A stretch of DNA of 64,000 bases from Symbiodinium natans (lineage: Eukaryota > Sar > Dinophyceae > Suessiales > Symbiodiniaceae). The position numbers were made by a program, and so were the translations under genes. The stretch spans positions 448,710-512,709 of the forward strand of contig CAJNDS010002191.1 of NCBI GenBank assembly GCA_905221605.1. The letters are read 5' to 3'. Under the pieces are notes generated by a model that was given only the letters and a program-made list of their open reading frames with translations, was not told the DNA's origin and ran no database searches. This document shows positions 53,978-63,802 of this stretch, piece by piece. Every line of letters starts with the position of its first letter. The first letter of the stretch is position 1.

Positions 53978-54056
53978 TTTCGAAGCCTCAAAGAAAGGCG
54001 CGCGGCGCGCCTGCCGCATCATGCCGCAGTGAACCCAGCCGATGGTCCTCCGCGGG
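53978..54056 (-). CDS. Class 3 lipase, exon with VHCGM motif
   Basis: Minus reading PRRTIGWVHCGMMRQARRAP then FFEASK, between CGACAAG and AAA|GTTTAGCC, phase 2 to 0. GWVHCGMMRQA corresponds to the conserved VHxGF/M block of class 3 lipases between TDL and GHSLG. Confidence 0.66.
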
Positions 54057-54111
54057 CTTGTCGGGTCAGCAGGGCTGGTTGATGCGGGCCAAAGGAGATG
54101 GGCTTATTGTG

Positions 54112-54215
54112 ATTATTGTGAGTATTACGATTATTATTATTATTACTATTAATATAACTATTGCTATTGCCATTCGTATTACTGTTACTATTACTATCAT
54201 TATTAGTATTTATTG
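54112..54215. repeat. ATT microsatellite
   Basis: Irregular ATT, ACT and ATTACT triplets. The Ile/Thr or Asn/Ser frames are artefacts. Confidence 0.92.
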
Positions 54216-54334
54216 GGATTATGGTCATTTTTCTGCTTGGTAAGGTCAGGAAGAAGGGAACCTCATGTGTGGAGCCCGGAGCTTGGAACTCTTTGAGGCA
54301 ACGATGGCCAACCACTTTGAAGAGGTGTACTATA

Positions 54335-54476
54335 GGGGCCTGAATAATTGCAGTACGGTTTTGGAGGTTATTCTAGTATGCTTACAAAGGGACCACACGG
54401 GCACATTATTGGTACTTCTCCCGACCCCTATGATATGGTAGGAGTCTTAAACTGCCCGAATCTGATGTCAGGCCCC
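54335..54476. mobile_element. Fold-back element with GGGGCCTGA ends
   Basis: GGGGCCTGA at the left and TCAGGCCCC at the right. CTATA and TAGC flank it, so no clear target duplication. Length about 142 bp. Confidence 0.5.
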
Positions 54477-54739
54477 TAGCCGGTGGGCCCTTCAGGAGCA
54501 ACTGGGGCGTCGCCCTGGATCCCCAAAAGCACCCTGATTTAAGATACCCGCCATACCTTTCTTGGGGGATTCGTAACCCGAAAACTCGTATGAGCCCTAC
54601 ATATCCTATAGCGTTCTAACACTTGAGTCCATCTTAGCAAAAATGGGGAAGTCGGGCTCCCCATGGCATACACTTGCTAGACTATAATCCTTAGTAGAGT
54701 TGTTTATAAGAACCCCAGTAATCTACCCCCGGGCTCCGC

Positions 54740-54797
54740 CTGCCCTCTGCGCGCACTTTCACCGGAAGCGCCTTCAGGTCCGTCACACAATCCTCGG
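54740..54797 (-). CDS. Class 3 lipase, exon with SxxD...TDL motif
   Basis: After CCCTTTTTCTCAG, a textbook acceptor, the minus frame reads AEDCVTDLKALPVKVRAEG (the first Ala is shared with the preceding exon). ED-VTDLKA matches the block near the oxyanion region of class 3 lipases (RGTxSxxDxxTDL); the RGT part would be in the preceding exon. It ends at a GC-type donor (CAG|GCGGAG) in phase 2, as the next exon needs. Confidence 0.62.
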
Positions 54798-55159
54798 CTG
54801 AGAAAAAGGGGATACGGGCCAGCGGCCCAGAGTACCAATGTAGAGTTTAGGGGTTAGGGCGCAGAACAACTGAAAGGTACAACTTGAGAAGCTGACCAAG
54901 CATTCCTAACATGCAAACAAACTTTTCCAGCTGCCCGGCCAGTCTCGTAAACGGGATGCTTTTATTGCTCAAGCATGCACAAAAGATTTGCTGCAACAGC
55001 CTGGGATCTCAAACTCTGTGCCTGAACAACACGACTTGTCTCTGGCCCGCTACCTGCGTGGCGAATGTGACAACCCTAAACCGCTCTCTCGTCGTGATTG
55101 ATGCATTTACTTCTGCGTTTCCTTGTGTCTGTATCGAATCATGCAATTATTGATCTCGA

Positions 55160-55336
55160 TCTCCTCTTTCTTGTACTTCTCTCTCTCTCTCTCTCTCTTC
55201 TGTTTCTCTTTTCTTTCTTTATTTATTTCTTCTTTCTTTTTCTTCATGTATTTCTTGCTTTCTGTCTCTCTCTCTCTCTCTCCCTCTCTCCCACTCTCTC
55301 TCTCTCTGTCTCTCTCTCTCTCTCTGTCTGTTCTCT
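55160..55336. repeat. TC microsatellite
   Basis: TCTC runs with short TTTC and TTTA parts. Confidence 0.95.
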
Positions 55337-55423
55337 CCCCAGCGGGCTCAGCAACACCACCACCCAAACGACGCCATAAACGGCCAAGGCTGCATTGCCG
55401 AGGGTCGCTCGGCGTCTGCGTTC
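55337..55423 (-). CDS. Putative transmembrane exon upstream of the lipase
   Basis: After GTTCTCATTCCAG the minus frame reads ERRRRATLGNAALAVYGVVW then VVVLLSPLG: a basic stretch followed by one hydrophobic span. Diacylglycerol lipases of animals carry membrane spans before the catalytic domain, which would fit. The plus strand also has an acceptor and an open frame here (RAQQHHHPNDAINGQGC), so the strand is not certain. Confidence 0.38.
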
Positions 55424-56057
55424 CTGGAATGAGAACGGCGGCCTTCTTTGCCTCGGACGACCGTTTGGTTGACTGCGCAGGGTATCAGGATCGAGGCCTG
55501 CGGTTTGGGGCTCATGAGGCTCTGCAGCAGGGCTCGTAATTGCCCCCGGAAGCCTCAGTGCGCAGCGCTGAAGACAGGACGAAGCATTATGGTAAATTCT
55601 GGTGGCTCTGCGTCCCAAGCCAACCCTACTTGTATCAACCCTAAAGAGCCCCAAAAGGTTTCAGGGTTTAACAAATTCCCGGTGGTTTCTTGCTCCTGTT
55701 CTATCAAACTACGAGCTAGGCTGGGGAGTTCCGGGCCCAGCTGGGGACCTGCCCAGACCCCCTTGTAAGCTCAAACCTGGATCTTGATGGGGTAAAAGGA
55801 TAGGGTGCCTCATGCCCCATTCCCTTGCAATCCCTACTTATCCCGAAAACTAGCAAGAAGCCCTACCTACCACATGCCTCTGCCATCAAAAACATGCCCT
55901 CCCTGAGAAAAGCTCTGCGGATTGACCCCGATATCTGATTTCGAAAGGACTTCTACCAAGGGACTATAATTAGGTCTCAACCATCCCATGAAACTGTTCA
56001 GAACCAGCGTTCTGCACATAGTGTTAGCAGGACGGGCAATCAAGATGATTCCTAAAC

Positions 56058-56137
56058 TCTAACCCAGAAGTCATCTTTGGCCAAAGGCCGCCCAGCGGCG
56101 TGACGGTCGGCCGTGACCAAGAATTGGGGCTGACCGC
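56058..56137 (-). CDS. Putative exon
   Basis: Minus reading GQPQFLVTADRHAAGRPLAK then DDFWVR, between GGGCGCAG and AGA|GTTTAGG; phase 1 to 0. The phase does not join directly with 57296-57392, so an exon may be missing. Confidence 0.5.
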
Positions 56138-57231
56138 CTGCGCCCTGAAGCCAAGAGCTGGAAACTCCACCACCCCGACACTCAACTGCCATGAAGTTAC
56201 CTAAGTCCTCCCTCCCTCCCCTCCCTCCCTCCCTCCCTCCCTCTACTTCAGCAAAAAAATCAGAAGGAACAAAAAGCAAGGACAACAACATTACAATATG
56301 AAAGAACACAACGCGTTATCTCGTGCGAGATTACAGGAACGTCAGTGTACCTGCTGTAGGTGCCTTAATTGAATTTGCAAGCGAACTGCGGCAGAAGAAC
56401 TTGCGACATTTACTTCACTTGTTCAAATTTTCGTAGCATTCGAGGATATTTATTGCCTGCATCAAACTCTTGCTTTTGGACACGCCGCACAGCCCGTGAG
56501 ATCGGTTGCAAGTCCTGTACAATCTATGGTTGCCATGGGCCAGGTAACCCAACACCCTGCGCAGAAACAGAGCCAAAACCTGTTGATAAATGCCTCAGGG
56601 ACTCCTAGAAAATGCAGAAGGCTGATGGTATCATCAGGGTGTTCAGTAGACAGGTCAGGAGTGTCCAGGGCTGCGCGCTCGAGTCACACGCCCTTGCGTC
56701 TGGACTTCTGGGCTTATGGGGGGTACATTGCCATAACATCCTGCTGGCAAAGAGGGTGCCCCTCGCCGGGCTGCCTGGTCCACTAAAGCCATCTTCATTT
56801 CCTATATACATGACAGTAACGATCTTGTGGTTGGCCTTTGTGCATCACGCCCCCTTGGGAAAATTGAAGTGACACATGCAATATACAACCCCGAATCCCA
56901 ACGATATACATATCCTGATTCCGACGCTGCCGGCCCACTCCCCTCAATCCTGCTGAACTTGAAGCCGGCAAGTTCCTGAAACCAAGCAGAAACACCATGT
57001 CCCCAAAGGCCAAGCGAGACATTGAGGCGGCCCCCGGAAGAGCCGACTGTAGCCGCAGCCTACGTCTGACCCTGTCCACCCTTGGGGTCCAAAGAAGGGC
57101 TCGTCTCTCACCCCTGCACCTTCCAACCCCTTTTGCACAGGCTTGTCTCAGCGCGCCTGGTCGAGCTCGTCGCTCTCGTGGCAACACGCTCAGTCTGAAT
57201 GTTGAACTAAGGAAATCATCTTACGAGCTAT

Positions 57232-57295
57232 ACCCTAAACCCTAAACCCTAAACCCTAAACCTTAAACCCTAAACCCTAAACTAAACCCTAATAC
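57232..57295 (-). repeat. Telomere-like tract (CCCTAAA)n
   Basis: About eight units with small deletions, directly at the donor of the exon at 57296-57392. Confidence 0.93.
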
Positions 57296-57392
57296 CCTAA
57301 GCTGCCCGAACGTGGTAGGATCCCAAGGGTCTGGTTGTCGCTCAAGCAACAGCCGCAGATCACATTCCCCGCCGGAACTCCAGAAGGGCAAG
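57296..57392 (-). CDS. Putative exon
   Basis: 32 codons, LPFWSSGGECDLRLLLERQP then DPWDPTTFGQLR, between CCTCCCAG and AGG|GTATTAGG, phase 2 to 0. Its phase fits the end of 60234-60400. Telomere-like repeats on both sides, inverted (TTTAGGG at 57427-57455). Confidence 0.62.
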
Positions 57393-58534
57393 CTGGGAGG
57401 GCACGAATAGAACAGCAATAGTAGGGGTTTAGGGTTTAGGGTTTAGGGTTTGGGGTAATAAGAAGGGTAGTAAAAATAGTACTGGTAGTAATAATCGTAG
57501 TAGTAGCAATAAGTAGTATTGATAGTCATAGTCATCATTGTGTAGAAGTAGCCCCAAGTATGAGGGAACGTTGGGTCCCTGGTCAAATGGGATATCAGGG
57601 TATCCTTTTTGTGTCTTGGTGTAAATGTGCTGTTTAAAAGAGGCTTGTAGCTCCCACTTCTGTCAGGAGGGACTCCCAACGCTCCAAGCCTATCTCATGG
57701 CTTACGAGTACTCGCAGCCTACCGGAACCAAGGCCTCTAGACGTTGCGTACGCCTCGAAGCTCAAAGATGAAATTTCCAGGGTCTTAGGGTTCTCGCTGT
57801 CTACAGCATGGCGGGCGAGGCCCAGACATTCTCTCTTTGTTTGCTTCTTGTTGGAAGAGGGGGGGGGGGGGGGGTGAAGTCGGGGGGGAGGGTGTTCAGG
57901 TTATCGACGGAAAGCTTGGCCCCTCCCCGGCGGGTACAGTAGGAGCAGCCTCCACATGAAGTCATATGCCTAAAGCCGTAGCTTTCAATGGCGACAACCC
58001 ACAGGACCGGCAACAACCCACAGATTCGGTAACTTGAGAACTGTCATGTCTGAACTTGAGAACTGTCATGTCTGAGATGGGAAGCCTCACGCCAGCCTAC
58101 AAACTTCAAGCGGAGCTGCACCCTAAGGGAGCTAGTCCTCAATCCTTCGCATCCTGCGAAACTGGCATTGACAGTTTGTGGATCAAATCAACGAACCAAC
58201 TGAACCAACTGACTCAGTCCGTCTTGCGGCGGAAAGAGCAGCCTTCCTGGGGAGCAGGGAAGGCTTCAAACATGAGAGAACCTTAAACCACCAAAACAAA
58301 CCTAACCCAACAACCTTGTCTCTTTCTTGGAACGCAAAAGACGCTGCCCTAACCCACCCAAAGCAAACATCGTCCCCGAGCTTGGGGGATGGCTGTCGTC
58401 CGTAGAAGGGTCTGGATTAGCAAGGTAAGGTCACTGACAGACTGAACTCTGACAGCCATCTGCAAAGTGCAAGTCAACCCAAGAAGCCCCCACCACACCC
58501 TCGACATAGGCTTAAGCACGAGTGTCTCTATAGG

Positions 58535-58610
58535 GGTTCAAACCCACAGGCCCCCACTCGACACCCTGAACCTCCCTCAGCTGAGCCACCGTAAGGCGTG
58601 CGAGGCCTCC
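58535..58610 (-). repeat. tRNA-like sequence
   Basis: The minus strand has GGTGGCTCAGCTGAGGGAGG (A-box-like) and, about 35 bp on, GTGGGTTTGAACCCC (B-box-like). A full cloverleaf is not evident. Possible SINE head. Confidence 0.42.
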
Positions 58611-58849
58611 TGTGGGCTGACATAGCATCACATTGCAATTGCCTCAGCTCGCCAGGGCAGATGTCGAACAATCTGCTCACGACATTTTGGGCCCATGCCT
58701 TGACCTTTGATTTCAAACATACATGAAACCACCTTGTAGTCTGTTTAGGTAACCCACAAGAAAGTACAAGGCGTTTTTGGGGCCCATTTACGATTGCAAC
58801 CCGAAAAATAAGCGAAGCCCAACCCGACCCTCAACAACTCCCGAGGACC

Positions 58850-58925
58850 CGCTTATTGCGGAGCTCGTGGCCACAAAGGACCACCGTCTGAGCATGGCTG
58901 AACACCTGAGCGGTCGATAAAGAAG
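58850..58925. other. Coding-like island, strand undecided
   Basis: The plus reading PEDPLIAELVATKDHRLSMA then EHLSGR and a stop looks like real protein. The minus reading MLRRWSFVATSSAISGSSGV is possible too. Confidence 0.35.
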
Positions 58926-60233
58926 AACACTCTTGTCGATAGCTTTGGCGGTGTTGCTCATTCTGCATATTTTGCGGCATTACGGTTTTAGGGCAATGGT
59001 TGCAGGATGAAGTGCAGCAGGAACCGCGGCTCGTCCAGAAAAAAAAAAGTTGCTGATGTAGGGTCTGAGGCTAACGGCGGCTCACCCGGATAATTCACCC
59101 TTCTCTCCTTCACTCTGTCTCTCTCTGGCTATACTCACCCGCTGTGTTCTGACTTGTGGTCTCTCCCCGCGTGAGACTCCTCGGCTCGGCGTTGTGAGAT
59201 ATATCTTGAAGGGCAATGAGGTAAGGAGTGCAGGGGCCCCGTTGTGGGCCTTTCCTGGTACTGGTGGGATCGTTATGGCATAGGTCTTTTTGTTGGCTCT
59301 TCCTTCCTTCCTTCAGTACTCATGGTCCCCCGCTCCCTGGGATGCTAGGCTAAGGAATCACATGACATTCAACGTAAGTAAGCATCGGCACCTATTTGCC
59401 TGGGTATCGGGCAACTACTGCACGCTCTTCATGGAAGGGCTCCCATGTCGAACAGATCCTGCTGCTAGAATATTGCCTCTCTTGCTCATTCTCTCGTGAG
59501 GATTCGATGATTTACCCTCGAGCCTTGAAACTCCGAACCTGCTGCTACCCGAGTGGCCGTCGTAATTTGCAGACAGCCGGGGCATTTCACATCCATGAAG
59601 AAGCTGTTCCTGGGGGAGCTAGGATTTGAAGCTTCGTGTCACCACTCCCCTCATGGGCGAACCTCCTGTCACACAGGAGTGGGGGAATCCCTAAGAGTAT
59701 GTTCCTGATAATATCATGCCTGCTTTTTGTACAGTAACGGTGGCCACAGTATATTCCCTCCCCGTTCTCCCCTTAAGACCAGCAGTGCGCCGGTGAGATC
59801 CAGCAAGAAGTAGGGTGAGGCTCGTAAGGCTTCAGGAGAAGGCACTTTCGAGGCTTGGGGGAGCTTCGTTCGCCCAGGCGCGGGGACTGAATCATGCGCT
59901 TGAGCTTGTGCTTGGACTTCTCCTGCATGGAAGGATCTCAAAGTACTCTGGAGACCCCCATGTCTGAAATGGCAGCAACCGTACGTCTCCTAGGGTCCTT
60001 CACACACTGGCACGCTCCGAAATCTCATGCGGGCCGGATGCTAAAACCTTACGAAGACAAGAAAGTCTTCTAGGTGCCCGATAGGAAAGCAAAGCCCTCC
60101 CAAACATTGCTATCCCGCTCCTTGCCGACTCTAAGCAATTCTGATCCCATCGACGGATGTAAAGGCAGGCGCTGGGGACAGGCAACTTATGAAACATGAA
60201 GACAAGAAACAGAACGAGATTCGAGAGGGTGAC

Positions 60234-60400
60234 TTTCGAAATTCTTCGAAAAATTGGGAATAGGCGGAAAGCTCCCCCGAATTCTTAGACCCTGCCTCCT
60301 TGATGTCGGGATTCAGAAGGTCGATGTCCATGGCTTCCTCATTGGGCGCATGCAGTCGCGTCTGGTGTTGAATTTCGGTGTGACTCTGATACACCCTTTT
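60234..60400 (-). CDS. Putative long exon
   Basis: 55 codons, phase 0 to 2, between TTGCTGCAG and AA|GTCACC: KRVYQSHTEIQHQTRLHAPN, EEAMDIDLLNPDIKEAGSKN, SGELSAYSQFFEEFR. Polar and acidic. The minus strand is clearly the better reading. Family unknown. Confidence 0.6.
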
Positions 60401-60539
60401 CTGCAGCAATTGGCCCGAACCGAACACGGCCTGTTGAAACAGAAGGGGTAATATGTCGGGGAGTGGATATTCGGAGTTGTGCAGGGGTGATACGGGGCTG
60501 CCCTTGGAAAATTAAACTGATAGGAAAGGATCGATGGAT

Positions 60540-60575
60540 TCCCCCCCCCCACCCTCCCCCCCATCCCCCCTCCAA
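60540..60575. repeat. C-rich tract
   Basis: C runs interrupted by A and T. Confidence 0.85.
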
Positions 60576-60659
60576 CAAAGGTACAAACGCATACGCACAA
60601 CTCGTGCGAAGTTTTAGCTCAGACTTGTAGGGTTTGGGATTTTTGGTCCCAGGGATTCT

Positions 60660-60685
60660 TGTTGCCACGCGCCTAGCTGACACCA
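60660..60685 (-). repeat. Dispersed A-tailed element, subtype 1
   Basis: The minus strand reads GTGTCAGCTAGGCGCGTGGC then AACAAGAA. Confidence 0.55.
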
Positions 60686-60867
60686 TTCATGCGTTTGGGG
60701 CTGTGGGCTTGGGCTTAAGGTTTGGGCTCCTGACACCAAATCCAAAACATCAAGCCGCAACTCATCCTCCAACCCCTGATTGAAACCCGGAACCGTATAG
60801 CCCAAAGCTAGAATCCCTAAAACCTCAACTAAAGCCCTAAAACCTTAAAACGATCCCGCCTTCGGAT

Positions 60868-60945
60868 TGAAAGCTCGGCAGGAACACGCGGGCTGGTGGT
60901 ACTCCGCACTGGAAGCCCAAAAGCAACAGAGCGTGTTGCCGTGAT
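60868..60945 (+). other. Coding-like plus island
   Basis: Plus frame RQEHAGWWYSALEAQKQQSV then LP and a stop, with 17 of 22 third positions G or C. A minus frame is weaker. Possibly part of a plus gene with 63620 and 63805. Confidence 0.35.
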
Positions 60946-61975
60946 GGCAAAGAGTGGAAGGTTTAGGGCATACTGAGACTTGAAACCTAACGATTTATAG
61001 GGTTTAGGGCTTAGGGAACCCTAAACCCCATACTAAACCTAAACCCCTCAAACCCTGCATGAAGGTCCACGCGTAAGTAGGGTTGCAAGAAGAGCAAATA
61101 TGACCGCTCTACACGAACCTGCCGTCACAAAAACATGCGTGTGCACAAGGTCTCTGTTGCAAGGTTTGCGCCACTCCTTCTCCACTCATCACGGCCCTAA
61201 ACCGTAAAGCTGTGAGCTTGGAAGAAGGAGTGAGGAGGGAGGAAGGGCGAGAGGGAGAGAGCGGGGAGAGCCTGAGAGGGAGGGCATGCAGAAGTACAGG
61301 AGAGGAGGACATCCCATGCCTAGCCTGAGGTCACAGACACAATCACGTTTGAAGTGGCATATTTAGGAGTCTTGCTGAGACACATGGCCAAACTTGAGTA
61401 ACAACAGCTACAAACCCTGCAAGCAGCCTTGACACCCAAACCATATAAACCCGAAACCCTAAACCCTTTTGCAGCAGGACTCCTCACCACTGCCTGCCTC
61501 GCCCTAAACCCTACACCCTACACCCGAAACCCGAAATCCTAAACCCTAAAGCCCTAAAAGAGGCCTGTGCTTCGAGTAGGACCAACTCCCAGGATCCGCT
61601 TACCAGCCGCAGTTGCCTCATTTGGGAGACCCTTTCATCCCTAAACATAGGGTTTAGGGTTCAGGGTTTAGCCTAAACCCTAATCCAGTGCGCTGAGGGC
61701 TCATAGGGGCTCGGGTGGTGTTGGGATAAGGGGCGGGGGGTTCCCCAAAATAGGGATTATCTTTATTTTGGGGGAAAATATCCTTTTTGACCCCGCGCTG
61801 GGGGAAAATGTCCTACTTGGGGAAAAGCATTGAAATTTCCATCACGGTCCACACCCCCCGCCAGGCCCTAAAAAAACTTTTGCAACAGGCTTGCCACTTC
61901 GCCCTAAACCCTCAACCCTGAGTCTAACCTCCTAATTCCCTAAACCCTGGCCCCCAAAACCCTAAAACCCTAATA

Positions 61976-62057
61976 TTGGGATGTTCCCCCTTATACTAAC
62001 AGTCAATAGGGATTTAGGGATTATGATAGGGTACTACATAATCAATCCCTAAGGACC
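61976..62057. mobile_element. Fold-back element, family A, copy 7
   Basis: TTGGGATGTTCCCCCTTATA and TAACAGTC at the left; inner GGTACTACATAATC and CCCTAAGGAC at the right; outer right arm lost. Confidence 0.72.
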
Positions 62058-62059
62058 GA

Positions 62060-62370
62060 ACCCCAAACTCAAAGAAAAACCTTAAACCCTAAACCCCTAA
62101 ACCCTCTAAACCACAAAACCCTAAACCCTAAAACCCTGACACCCTCAAACCCCGAAACCCTAAAAAGCCCTAAACCCTTTAAACCCTCAAACCACAAAAC
62201 CCTAAACCCTAAAACCCTGACACCCTCAAACCCCAAAACCATAAAAAGCCCTAAACCCTCTAAACCCTCTAAACCCTCTAAACCCTCTAAACCCTCTGAA
62301 CCCTCTGAACCCTCTGAACCCTCTGAACCCTCTGGACCCTCTGAACCCCTAAACCCTAAACCCTAAAACC
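62060..62370 (-). repeat. Telomere-derived 9-bp tandem array
   Basis: Degenerate CCCTAAA repeats lead into about ten 9-bp units AACCCTCTA/G (62255-62346). Two stretches of about 100 bp (62104-62205 and 62190-62280) are near-duplicates of each other. Confidence 0.9.
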
Positions 62371-62381
62371 CCCAAAAAAAC

Positions 62382-62477
62382 CCTCCGAGGATGCCTCTGG
62401 GCTTCGGCGGCATTCGAGGCGTAGGCGATGGGAGAGGCCAAAGGAAGGCAGTCGCCCAGCTCATCCAGCAAGGAGGC
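62382..62477 (-). CDS. Putative exon
   Basis: 32 codons, phase 0 to 0, between ACAGAAAG and AGG|GTTTTTT: ASLLDELGDCLPLASPIAYA then SNAAEAQRHPRR. Strong codon bias. Telomere-like arrays on both sides, inverted. Its phase fits the start of 60234-60400. Confidence 0.64.
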
Positions 62478-62611
62478 CTTTCTGTTGGGGGTTTTGGGTT
62501 CGGGTTCATAGGGTATAGGGTATAGGGCATAGGGTTTTTAGGGTTTGGGGTTTGGGGTTTGGGGTTTAGGGTTGGGTTTAGGGTTTTAGGTTTCAGGTTT
62601 TTTTTTAGTCT

Positions 62612-62690
62612 TGCCACCCGCCTAGCTGACGATAACATCGCACTGCAGGGGTTGGGGTTTAGGGTTTTTTTGCCACCCGCCTAGCCGACC
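62612..62690 (-). repeat. Two copies of the A-tailed element, subtype 1
   Basis: Minus strand: GTCGGCTAGGCGGGTGGC plus AAAAAAA (62668-62690) and GTCAGCTAGGCGGGTGGC plus AAGACTAAAAAAA (62603-62632), each next to telomere-like sequence. Confidence 0.68.
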
Positions 62691-62859
62691 TTACGGCCAC
62701 TCTGGTTTAGGCCTTGGGGCTTAGGATTCAGGCCTTCGACTCTTGGACTTGCACGCGACAGCAAAGCTCCAGTCCGAATCTGAGTCCAGCCACCCGCCCT
62801 AATGCGGACCTGACCTCGGAAAAAAAACAAGTATTGCACCATTAAATGATAGTATGGGG

Positions 62860-63165
62860 TTATGGGGGGTAGGTTTGGTTTAGGGGCGCGTTAAATTTTT
62901 GATTGTAAAAGAGATTGAAGGTAATGAGATTTTGTGACATGTCCAGGTGATCGGACAGATCAAATAAACGCCACCAACCAAGCAAGCCAATCCCCCGCCA
63001 AGCACACAACTCCCTCTCGAAACCCGCCTCCACCTCCGGGCACGTGGCGTGCTCCCGGAGGACCGCGTCGGGGTCTATTGCCGCACGGTTTCGACTGGGC
63101 AGCCGTGCAGGGAAGGTCCGGTTTGGGGAGTTGATTCGAACTTCCTTCGAAGCCGAGTCGCCCAA
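62860..63165 (-). CDS. Hypothetical ORF or exon
   Basis: A 101-codon minus frame with protein-like composition: SASKEVRINSPNRTFPARLP, SRNRAAIDPDAVLREHATCP, EVEAGFERELCAWRGIGLLG, WWRLFDLSDHLDMSQN. A GTTTCG inside (63019-63024) could be a donor, so only the part above it may be exon. It could be the earliest exon of the minus series. No domain recognised. Confidence 0.5.
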   Translation of the reverse strand: MGDSASKEVRINSPNRTFPARLPSRNRAAIDPDAVLREHATCPEVEAGFERELCAWRGIGLLGWWRLFDLSDHLDMSQNLITFNLFYNQKFNAPLNQTYPP

Positions 63166-63609
63166 AATAAGGGACTACTCTTACCCCCCAGTCAACTGTG
63201 GCGCAAATGTCGACTGGGTGTGCGACTTTGTGGGAAAGGGGCTCAGGGGTTTCGACTCTCACTATTCCTGTGCAGTGCAGGATCCAAAACGTGCGAAGTA
63301 GCTGAGCGAACCTCTTGAAGGCCTCAGGTCTGAGCCCCGAAACTACCACAACTGTCAACCCTGAGCCCCATAACGGTACAACCAAACTTCGAATACCGGA
63401 CTGTCGGATCATGGCTTCTTTCGGGGTTCACTCTGCACTGTGTCTAGGAGCCAAGTAAATACGCGATTACACTGAGTTTACTGATCCTGGACCCTAAACC
63501 ACAGCGTTGCTTAAATCCTGAGCCCTTTGTTCAATACCCTAGGTCCCTTGCACGTAGGTGTGTGCCATACTGAAACCCAAGGCTTTGGCTGCTCCAAAAG
63601 AAGGTAATA

Positions 63610-63678
63610 CAGGCCGACAGACAGCTCTCCGACCTGCAGAAGAGCGCGTTCCGGAACGGGGAGAAGGCATGATAATCT
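63610..63678 (+). other. Plus coding-like island, coiled-coil type
   Basis: The plus frame from AATACAG reads ADRQLSDLQKSAFRNGEK, with 17 of 18 third positions G or C, before GC or a TGA. A minus reading is open but shorter. Confidence 0.42.
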
Positions 63679-63802
63679 TGTGACCGTGGCTTGGGCACTG
63701 GGTATTTATAGGTTTATGGGCCTCGAAATTCATGGGCTTATGGGGATTCCTATGGGTTTCACAAGTAGCTTAAGTAGTTTATAGGGATATTGCTTCTCAG
63801 GC

